Positions 15,324-21,172 of a stretch of 21,172 bases of DNA are shown here, piece after piece. Under the pieces are notes generated by a model that was not told where the DNA came from, did no database searches, and worked only from the letters and a program-made list of their open reading frames with translations. Every line of letters begins with the position of its first letter. The first letter of the stretch is position 1. Source of the DNA: Halarsenatibacter sp964630835 (GTDB lineage Bacteria; Bacillota; Halanaerobiia; Halanaerobiales; Halarsenatibacteraceae); assembly GCA_964630835.1 (NCBI GenBank), contig CAZVZM010000033.1, positions 1-21,172 on the forward strand. Reading direction: 5' to 3'. The translations under genes and the position numbers were made by a program.

Positions 15324-16226
15324 TTATTCATCGATAAAATTTAGTATTACGTCAAGAAGCTGTTCCATATCGTCAATAAGAGGAGAGTGTCCGCATCCTT
15401 CCAGATGCACTAGCTCTGCATTTTCGCCTATATCATCTGCTGTCTGCTGTGCCATATCCTCAGTTATTACCCGGTCTCTATCACCGCGCAGAACCAGGGT
15501 GGGAGCCTCGATTTCGGCAGCTCTGTTATTGCCTGGTTTTAAACCGTTGTGTTCCGGGCTGATATTGAAATGTGCCAGGGAATAGTATATATCAACGAGA
15601 TTGCGCTGGGTAAGTATGTCATCCAGATATTCTTCGTATTTCTCCGGATCAGGTTTATTTTCATGATAGATCAATTCATTCCAGACCTGACGCAGCACTG
15701 CTTTATTGCCATTTTCCTGGGCATTTTTTATCGGCTGTGTCTTCACCGGGTCCGCAGCTATCTCTTCCTTGGTTTCCAGAAACTCTCCCGGTATAGGCTC
15801 ACCATTTTCATCTTTAGCAAAAGTTGGATAACCCCGGGTGCTGGCGGATTCCAGCAAAATAAGTTTTTCTACCTCATCCTTTCTATCGGCGGCAATTTCC
15901 ATGGCTACGCCTCCGCCGGTGGACCAGCCCAGCAAAATATTGGGCCAAAAATTTTCGGCATCGAGAATTTCTTCGACCTCTGAAGCAAGTTCTGCCAGGG
16001 AGTCCACTTCCTGATTGTAGCTGGAGAGCCCAAAGCCTCGCATGTCCGGAGCCAGGATTTGTAAGTCATCAGGAAGTTCGTCGACCAGTATATCAAAGTG
16101 TTTTGATGAAGTCATATTTCCATGTATCAAAATCAGTCTTTTTCCCGTGCCTCCACCCATGCGGTAAGCTATTTTTTCACCGCTGCTGACTTCTTTCTTT
16201 TTAACTACCAGATCTTCAAATCTCAA
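15324..16226 (-). CDS. Alpha/beta hydrolase
   Basis: The 300-residue cytosolic enzyme has the full alpha/beta hydrolase pattern: oxyanion HGNMTSS (35-41), DMRGFGLSSY (61-70), nucleophile elbow GWSTGG (Ser102), an acid in GDRDRVI (Asp249 or Asp251), and His280 in GCGHSPLIDD. A cap insertion of about 90 residues lies between strands 6 and 7. Substrate is unknown: esters, lactones, C-C bonds or acyl-CoA thioesters are all possible. The start is TTG, 7 bases after GGGAGGG. Its promoter region is shared divergently with livH, and the thiolase follows on the same strand. This suggests a small catabolic unit tied to the transporter (inference). There is no terminator between hydrolase and thiolase that I trust. 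Confidence 0.9.
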   Translation of the reverse strand: MRFEDLVVKKKEVSSGEKIAYRMGGGTGKRLILIHGNMTSSKHFDILVDELPDDLQILAPDMRGFGLSSYNQEVDSLAELASEVEEILDAENFWPNILLGWSTGGGVAMEIAADRKDEVEKLILLESASTRGYPTFAKDENGEPIPGEFLETKEEIAADPVKTQPIKNAQENGNKAVLRQVWNELIYHENKPDPEKYEEYLDDILTQRNLVDIYYSLAHFNISPEHNGLKPGNNRAAEIEAPTLVLRGDRDRVITEDMAQQTADDIGENAELVHLEGCGHSPLIDDMEQLLDVILNFIDE

Positions 16227-16272
16227 AGTTATTCCCTCCCTGTTCTCTGAATTTTATTGATATCTTTCCACA

Positions 16273-16300
16273 ATTATATATTAAAATACGGAAGTTACAA
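16273..16300 (-). promoter_or_regulatory. Hydrolase promoter, -35 overlapping a GTTAC half-site
   Basis: On the minus strand TTGTAA (16300-16295), a 16-base spacer and a perfect TATAAT (16278-16273) lie about 47 bases before the TTG start. The -35 box lies within the leftmost GTTACAAA half-site of the shared operator array. Confidence 0.6.
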
Positions 16301-16335
16301 ATCGGTTACAGATATTCTCGTAACTTCTTTGTAAC
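16294..16335. promoter_or_regulatory. Symmetric array of four GTTAC half-sites between divergent promoters
   Basis: GTTAC occurs at 16294-16298 and 16305-16309, and its complement GTAAC at 16320-16324 and 16331-16335. Each pair is a direct repeat with exact 11-bp spacing, and the pairs are mirror images about 16314.5. The outer sites extend to GTTACAAA/TTTGTAAC. A fifth GTTAC (16361-16365) overlaps the livH -10 box. The right edge abuts the livH -35 and the left edge overlaps the hydrolase -35. This is a strong operator candidate for a dimeric or oligomeric regulator. Confidence 0.75.
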
Positions 16336-16339
16336 CATT

Positions 16340-16368
16340 TTGAAACCTGGATATATTATCGTTACAAT
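16340..16368 (+). promoter_or_regulatory. Promoter of the LIV-type transport operon
   Basis: TTGAAA (16340-16345), a 17-base spacer and TACAAT (16363-16368) match sigma-70 at 5/6 and 5/6. It starts 5 bases after the GTTAC array. The expected transcript start near 16375 leaves a leader of about 30 bases before the livH TTG. Confidence 0.75.
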
Positions 16369-16403
16369 TGCAGGCTGAAGAAAATTTTGGAGGAGGAATT
16401 TCA

Positions 16404-17297
16404 TTGCAGTGGCAGTTTTTTATTCAGAATGTAGTAGGAGGATTGGAAACCGGCAGCCTTTATGCACTGGCCGCCCTGGGAGTGGTTCTTATTTACCGGG
16501 TGTCCGATGTGACCAACTTTGCCCAGGGGGAGATGGCAATGTTTAGCACCTTTATGACCTATACAGTGTGGACCTATGCTCGGGCGGCGGAATTATCCTA
16601 TCCCTATATTACTGCCTTTGTGGTTGGGGTCTTACTGGCTGCTGCCTTCGGTTATATTATCGAAAGGGTATTTATCCGTCCCACCAGCGGCAGCTCCCTG
16701 CTGGGAAAGATGATTGTTACTTTCGGGCTGATACTCATCGTTAACGGCAGTGCAGCAGCTGTTTTTGGCACGGAGGCTCATTATATGCCGAGAGCTATAT
16801 CCGGCACAGTGGTGCTGGGAGGTATAATATTTACTCCCCACTCTTTTTTCGTGATAGGGATAGCTCTGGCCCTCATGCTCGGACTCTTCTGGATGATCAG
16901 AAACACATTTCTGGGGCTGGCCATACGCGCCACAGCTCAGGATGAAGAAATGGCCCGCATGATGGGGATAAACACTAAAAGAGTTACCTCTTTTACCTGG
17001 ATAGCAGCCACCGTGCTGGGGGGAGTTGCTGGACTTATGATAGCTCCTACTACCAATGTATTTACAGGAATGATGACCGATGTGCATCTGAAATCCTTTA
17101 TCGCCGCAGTGCTGGGCGGATTTACCTCCTTTATCGGCCCTGTAATCGGTGGCCTGGTGATAGGGATTATGGATAATCTGGTGGGCTTCTATATATCGAC
17201 GGACTGGCAGACAGTAATAGTTTATGGTTTTTTGATCTTAGTTTTGATATTTAAACCCTACGGCATATTTGGCGATAGACCTCAGAAGAAGGTGTAA
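16404..17297 (+). CDS. livH: LIV-type ABC transporter permease (LivH family)
   Basis: The 297-residue inner-membrane permease has many hydrophobic segments. Family landmarks are GGLETGSLYALAALGVVLIY at the N-terminus, then VTNFAQGEMAMF, IRATAQDEEMARMMGIN (cytoplasmic coupling loop) and LGGFTSFIGPVIGGLVIG. It pairs with LivM to form the channel for branched-chain amino acids or related small carboxylates and amides. I start at TTG 16404, 7 bases after GGAGGAGG. An upstream in-frame TTG at 16368 overlaps the promoter -10 and is unlikely. It is the first gene of a five-gene operon, and livM starts 2 bases after its stop. Confidence 0.93.
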   Translation: MQWQFFIQNVVGGLETGSLYALAALGVVLIYRVSDVTNFAQGEMAMFSTFMTYTVWTYARAAELSYPYITAFVVGVLLAAAFGYIIERVFIRPTSGSSLLGKMIVTFGLILIVNGSAAAVFGTEAHYMPRAISGTVVLGGIIFTPHSFFVIGIALALMLGLFWMIRNTFLGLAIRATAQDEEMARMMGINTKRVTSFTWIAATVLGGVAGLMIAPTTNVFTGMMTDVHLKSFIAAVLGGFTSFIGPVIGGLVIGIMDNLVGFYISTDWQTVIVYGFLILVLIFKPYGIFGDRPQKKV

Positions 17298-17299
17298 CG

Positions 17300-18349
17300 A
17301 TGAAATCAGTGAAACTTCTGCGTGCTCATCCCTATATAAAGTATATTGCAGCAGTTATTTTATTTATGATTATTATCTGGCTGGACACTCACATTCAATT
17401 TTTTACGAGCCGCAGTATAAGTTTAATGATCCGGGTAATATATTTCGGGATAGTTGCTCTGGGCTTTAATTTTCTTTTAGGTTATGGAGGTCAGATTTCT
17501 CTTGGCCATGCAGCTTTTATGGGGCTGGGTGCCTATCTCACGGCCTATCTGACCAATCACTATGCTTTAAATTTTATTCTGGTACTCTTTATATCGGGAT
17601 TTATTCCCATGATTTTTGGAGGACTTCTGGGTCTGGTGGCGCTGCGCCTTGAGAGGCTATATCTGGCTATTGCCACTCTTGGCCTGGGAGTGACCATTCA
17701 GCAAATATTTCAGGAATGGGACACCTTTACCGGCGGTTTCAGTGGTGTGAGGGTCCCCCGGCCGGAGATGTTCGGCTATGTTTTCATTCATTCCCATCAT
17801 TTTCTCCTGCTCATTTCTGTGATACTCCTTGTGGTTATGTTATTGTCCTATAACTTTGCCCGTTCGCGCACGGGGAGAGCTTTAAAAGCCATGCGCGATA
17901 GCGAATATGCTGCTCGTTCGCTGGGAATTAATCTGGTGAAATACAAGCTTCTTGCTTTCGCCGCATGTTCCTTCTACGTGGGAATAGCCGGATCTCTATA
18001 TGCCTATGCCGAAAGATTCGTTCATCCCCAGACCTGGGGAGTGGAGCTCTCTCTGGATATGCTGGCTATGGTGGTTATAGGCGGCCTGGCTTCCATTCCC
18101 GGAAGCATGTTTGGAGCTGCATTTCTGGTCCTGATCCCTCAGATAAGCAGAAATGTTCCTCTGTTGAGGGGAATAACCAATATTAATTTTATACTTACAG
18201 GGCTGGCGATGATCCTTGTGATCAAGTTTATGCCCATGGGAATTTACAACTGGCTGGATCTGAAATTAATTCAACCGCTGTTGCGCCGACAGGTGGAAAT
18301 AGAACAGCGGCACAAAGGTCTGGAGGAAGACGGCCATGGACATTCTTGA
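17300..18349 (+). CDS. livM: LIV-type ABC transporter permease (LivM family)
   Basis: The 349-residue membrane protein has the LivM hallmarks NFLLGYGGQISLGHAAFMGLGAY (split near residues 53-75), LAIATLGLGVTIQQIF, RSRTGRALKAMRDSEYAARSLGIN (cytoplasmic coupling helix) and DMLAMVVIGGLASIPGSMFGA. It forms the translocation pore with LivH. The ATG follows the livH stop with only 2 bases between, with AAGGTG as the ribosome site. Its 3' end overlaps livG by 14 bases. The C-terminal tail is polar and histidine-containing (GLEEDGHGHS). Confidence 0.94.
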   Translation: MKSVKLLRAHPYIKYIAAVILFMIIIWLDTHIQFFTSRSISLMIRVIYFGIVALGFNFLLGYGGQISLGHAAFMGLGAYLTAYLTNHYALNFILVLFISGFIPMIFGGLLGLVALRLERLYLAIATLGLGVTIQQIFQEWDTFTGGFSGVRVPRPEMFGYVFIHSHHFLLLISVILLVVMLLSYNFARSRTGRALKAMRDSEYAARSLGINLVKYKLLAFAACSFYVGIAGSLYAYAERFVHPQTWGVELSLDMLAMVVIGGLASIPGSMFGAAFLVLIPQISRNVPLLRGITNINFILTGLAMILVIKFMPMGIYNWLDLKLIQPLLRRQVEIEQRHKGLEEDGHGHS

Positions 18350-19115
18350 AGTGAATAATCTGGTAAAAACTTTTGGCGGCCTGACTGCCGTGGATGAGCT
18401 TAGTTTTTCTCTGCAAGAAAATGAAATATATGGCCTGATCGGTCCTAACGGCGCGGGCAAGACGACAGTTTTTAATATAATAACCCGCTTTTACGAACCT
18501 GATAGAGGAGAGGTTATTTACAAAACCGAAGATGAGGCAGTCAATTTACTCGACCTGAAAGCCCATCAGGTTATAGAGAGAGGTATAGCCCGCACATTTC
18601 AAAATCTGGAGCTATTTGATAACCTCACTGTTCTGGAAAATTTGCTGGTGGGGCAGCATGTAAATCTGGGGACCGGGATTCTGCAGGAAATTTTGAGGCT
18701 GCCCGGTTTTTTTAGAAAGGAAGATAAAGCCGAAAAAAAAGCTCTCGAAATGCTTGACTTTTTTGACCTGCTTTCACATCGGGCTAAAAGGGCGGGGTCG
18801 CTTCCTTACGGGGATCAAAAACTTTTAGAGCTGGCCAGAATTCTCATGTCCGATCCTCAGATAATCCTTCTCGATGAGCCTGCTGCCGGTCTTAACACTT
18901 CTGAAACCGGGAAGCTGGCGGAAAGATTGCGACAGATACGCGAAGAATTTTCTCTAACTCTTTTTGTGGTGGAGCACGATATGGATCTGGTCATGGAAAT
19001 TTGTGAGAGAATCTGTGCCATAAACTTCGGCCGGGCGATTGAAATTGGAACACCGGAAGAAATCCAGAGCAGCAGGTCCGTGCAGGAAGCCTATCTGGGC
19101 AAAGAGGAGGAGTAA
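18336..19115 (+). CDS. livG: LIV-type ABC transporter ATP-binding protein (LivG family)
   Basis: The 259-residue cytosolic ATPase has Walker A GPNGAGKTT (36-44), Q-loop Gln89, the LivG-type signature LPYGDQKLLELAR (156-168) in place of LSGGQ, Walker B IILLDE (176-181) and switch His214 (VVEHDMDLVM). The altered signature is normal for LivG proteins, which read LxYGxQRxLE. The ATG lies inside livM, with GAGGAAG upstream, so translation is coupled. It pairs with LivF to drive transport. Confidence 0.95.
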   Translation: MDILEVNNLVKTFGGLTAVDELSFSLQENEIYGLIGPNGAGKTTVFNIITRFYEPDRGEVIYKTEDEAVNLLDLKAHQVIERGIARTFQNLELFDNLTVLENLLVGQHVNLGTGILQEILRLPGFFRKEDKAEKKALEMLDFFDLLSHRAKRAGSLPYGDQKLLELARILMSDPQIILLDEPAAGLNTSETGKLAERLRQIREEFSLTLFVVEHDMDLVMEICERICAINFGRAIEIGTPEEIQSSRSVQEAYLGKEEE

Positions 19116-19118
19116 TCT

Positions 19119-19835
19119 GTGCAGACATTGTTGAGTCTTGAGGGAATTTCAGCCTCCTACGGTAGTATAATGGCCCTGGAGAATGTCTCCCTTGATGTCA
19201 GTGAAGGAGAAATTGTGGCCATGCTGGGAGCCAACGGTGCCGGAAAGTCTACAACATTGAAAGTAATTACCGGTCTTCTGCCTCCCGATACCGGAGAGGT
19301 TTTTCTGGAAGAGGAAAACCTGCTCAATCTGGAGCCTGAGGAGATAGTTGGCAGGGGTATCACCATGGTCCCGGAGGGAAGGAGGATATTTCCCGATCTT
19401 ACCGTGAAAGAAAATTTGCAGGCAGGCAGCTATTCCAGCCCCAGAAGGAGCAGCTGGGAGGATAAACTGGATGAGATCTACTCTTATTTTCCCGTTCTGG
19501 CGGATAGAGAGAGCCAGAAAGGTGGTACACTTTCCGGGGGAGAACAGCAGATGCTGGCCATTGCCCGTGGGCTTATGGCCGAACCGGATTTGATGCTTTT
19601 AGATGAACCTTCTCTGGGACTGGCACCGCTGATAGTGGAGGATATTTTCGAAATCATAGAAAAGATCAATGAAGATGGCACAACTATTTTTCTGGTGGAG
19701 CAGAATGCTACGATGGCACTCGGGCTTGCAGACAGGGCTTACGTTATGGAGACTGGAAATATTGTGGAAGAAGGTGGCGCTGAGGAGCTGGCTGAAAAGG
19801 ACATAGTTCAGGAAGCTTATCTGGGAGGCAGTTAG
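19119..19835 (+). CDS. livF: LIV-type ABC transporter ATP-binding protein (LivF family)
   Basis: The 238-residue ATPase has Walker A GANGAGKST (37-45), the LivF motif VPEGRRIFPDLTVKENL (84-100), signature LSGGEQ (138-143), Walker B LMLLDE (158-163), and the H-loop written LVEQN (Gln195 in place of His), which is usual for LivF. The start is GTG, 9 bases after GAGGAGG and 3 bases after the livG stop. It is the second nucleotide-binding subunit of the LivHMGF complex. Confidence 0.95.
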   Translation: MQTLLSLEGISASYGSIMALENVSLDVSEGEIVAMLGANGAGKSTTLKVITGLLPPDTGEVFLEEENLLNLEPEEIVGRGITMVPEGRRIFPDLTVKENLQAGSYSSPRRSSWEDKLDEIYSYFPVLADRESQKGGTLSGGEQQMLAIARGLMAEPDLMLLDEPSLGLAPLIVEDIFEIIEKINEDGTTIFLVEQNATMALGLADRAYVMETGNIVEEGGAEELAEKDIVQEAYLGGS

Positions 19836-19896
19836 CAGCAGAATAATTATTCTAAAAAAGACTCAATAATCTCAAAATTTTAAGGGGGAAAATTAA

Positions 19897-21102
19897 ATGT
19901 TTAAAAAAGCTGGAATTATGTTCGTGATTTTTGCCTTTGTTGCCGCATTTGCCCTTAACGGCAGCCTGATGGCTGCAGAACAGGGAGTCACCGAGGACAC
20001 TGTTAAGATAGGATCTGTGGGCGCTCAATCCGGTCCTTTTGCCATGATAGGTGTTCCCTACTATCAGGGTATGAATGCCTATTTCAACACTGTCAATGAA
20101 GAGGGGGGCGTACAGGGCAGGGAAATTGAACTTATAACCCGGGATGATGAATTTGATCCCGCACAGGCCAGAGATTATGTGCAGGAGTTAGTTCATGATG
20201 AGGAAGTCTTCTCTTTAGTCGGGCAGCTGGGCACTCCCGGTATAACAGCCTCAGCCGAGATTGTGGGAGAAGCAGGTATTCCTTCCGTCTATTTTGGCTC
20301 GGGAGCGGCTGAGCTGACAGAGCTGGGCGAAAATTTCTTTCCGGTTCAGCCCACCTACAAATATGAGGGCCAGATTAAAGCCTATTACGCGGATGAATAC
20401 TTTGAGGCGGACAGCATCGCAGTTCTCTATCAGACAGACGAAGTGGGTATTGACGGTCTGGAGGGCATAGAAATAGGTCTGGAAAAAATGGGCAGAGAGG
20501 ATATGTTAGGTGAGGATGCTGCCATATCTTATGGACTCGACACCACTGATTTCACCTCTCAGATACAGCAGGTTATTATGGAAGATCCTGATCTGCTTAT
20601 CATTTACGGGCTTGCGGAGACAGCTTCTTTGATAGTAAGAACTGCCGAGGATTTCGGCCTGGATATGCCCATGCTCACCACCTACTCCAATGCTGATCCA
20701 TCCTTCATAGATACTATCCAACCTGCGGAAGCTGCTCCAAATGTTATTGAAAATCTGCATTTAATGGGCTGGCTCGAGGTAGATGATGAGTCCATGCAGC
20801 CCCTCATGGAAGCCATGAGCGAGTATTATCCCGACGGGGTGATAACTTCCTATACTATGGCCGGCTGGGTTGCGGGAGAAACCTTTGTTGCCGGTCTGAG
20901 AGAAGTTGAGGGAGACCTGACCTGGGACAACTACATTGAAGCCATGAACCAGCTGAAATTTACCGAGGGCATGGCCAAAGAAATTTCTTACGAGCCGGGT
21001 GTCAGAGATGGTGTGACCCATCTGGCTGTAAATAGAGTTGTGGAGGTCAATGGCGAATATGAGATGGAACAGGCCACAGAATTTCAGGAGTTTCCCTATT
21101 AA
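19897..21102 (+). CDS. LIV-type periplasmic substrate-binding protein
   Basis: The 401-residue type I periplasmic binding protein of the LivJ/ligand-binding receptor family follows its transporter genes (61-base gap). A classical signal peptide (residues 1 to about 27: MFKK, hydrophobic core, SLMAA) has an Ala-x-Ala cleavage site and no lipobox Cys. The mature start EQGVTEDTVKIGSVGAQSGPF and the middle EFDPAQARDYVQELV and FSLVGQLGTPG fit the family. The remainder is notably acidic. Related proteins bind branched-chain amino acids, amides, urea or aromatic and aliphatic acids, so the ligand cannot be assigned. The ribosome site is AAGGGGG, 8 bases before the ATG. No terminator is visible in the 70 bases left after the stop. 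Confidence 0.92.
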   Translation: MFKKAGIMFVIFAFVAAFALNGSLMAAEQGVTEDTVKIGSVGAQSGPFAMIGVPYYQGMNAYFNTVNEEGGVQGREIELITRDDEFDPAQARDYVQELVHDEEVFSLVGQLGTPGITASAEIVGEAGIPSVYFGSGAAELTELGENFFPVQPTYKYEGQIKAYYADEYFEADSIAVLYQTDEVGIDGLEGIEIGLEKMGREDMLGEDAAISYGLDTTDFTSQIQQVIMEDPDLLIIYGLAETASLIVRTAEDFGLDMPMLTTYSNADPSFIDTIQPAEAAPNVIENLHLMGWLEVDDESMQPLMEAMSEYYPDGVITSYTMAGWVAGETFVAGLREVEGDLTWDNYIEAMNQLKFTEGMAKEISYEPGVRDGVTHLAVNRVVEVNGEYEMEQATEFQEFPY

Positions 21103-21172
21103 TTGATTCAGCAGGCAGAGTTACTCTTAAATGAAATTCGGAGCTTTCTCGTATCTGCAGATTGCTTAGCTG

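Noticed and set aside
15549..15983. 144-codon plus-strand ORF opposite the hydrolase
   Set aside because: Shadow of the alpha/beta hydrolase, with no ribosome site or recognisable domain.
19840..19853. Perfect palindrome AGAATAATTATTCT between livF and the binding-protein gene
   Set aside because: It is all-AT in the centre and has no T run after it, so it is not a convincing terminator. It could be chance in AT-rich DNA.
1..21172. CRISPR array, IS element or prophage
   Set aside because: No regularly spaced repeats, transposase, integrase or terminal inverted repeats with target duplications were found.

Overview
The window reads as a bacterial chromosome segment. It probably comes from a halophilic, diderm anaerobe of the Halanaerobiales type. 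This is inference from four things: very acidic secreted and cytosolic proteins, AT-rich intergenic DNA with GC-richer genes, Firmicute-style AGGAGG ribosome binding sites with many TTG/GTG starts, and a periplasmic binding protein with a plain signal peptide and no lipobox Cys. No phage, IS element or CRISPR array is visible.

Layout. (1) 1-1340: the 3' part of a secreted, highly acidic subtilisin-like protease, with a clear terminator. (2) 1341-2071: mostly non-coding, ending in a tRNA-His(GTG) whose consensus promoter holds a perfect 16-bp palindrome in its spacer. (3) 2149-5561: a minus-strand DUF436/YwlG-type gene, diverging from a plus-strand operon encoding a rhomboid protease, FxsA, an undecaprenyl-diphosphatase and a family I inorganic pyrophosphatase, closed by a terminator. 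(4) 5562-7266: a long structured leader, a RibU-type riboflavin ECF S component and a translationally coupled stand-alone DICT-domain protein. (5) 7287-7862: a minus-strand UlaG-like metallo-hydrolase. (6) 8243-10045: a ClC chloride transporter with two CBS domains, followed by tRNA-Leu(CAA) on the minus strand with its own terminator.

(7) 10500-21102 looks like one functional locus. It has a 1078-residue regulator (MalT-like STAND ATPase, TPR-like middle, SARP/BTAD C-terminus) behind a strongly structured leader. A convergent SCP2-type thiolase and an alpha/beta hydrolase follow on the minus strand. Divergent from the hydrolase is a LIV-type ABC transporter in the order livH-livM-livG-livF-binding protein. 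The hydrolase/livH intergenic region has two good promoters flanking a symmetric array of four GTTAC half-sites with exact 11-bp spacing inside each arm.

The most attractive hypothesis is that the STAND/SARP regulator reads this array and co-controls uptake of a small carboxylate or amino acid (LIV system) with its conversion through hydrolase and thiolase steps. The substrate cannot be read from the sequence. The other leading observations are the operator-like palindrome in the tRNA-His promoter, the RibU-DICT pair without a recognisable FMN riboswitch, and the Asp replacing the usual Glu in the UppP active-site motif.
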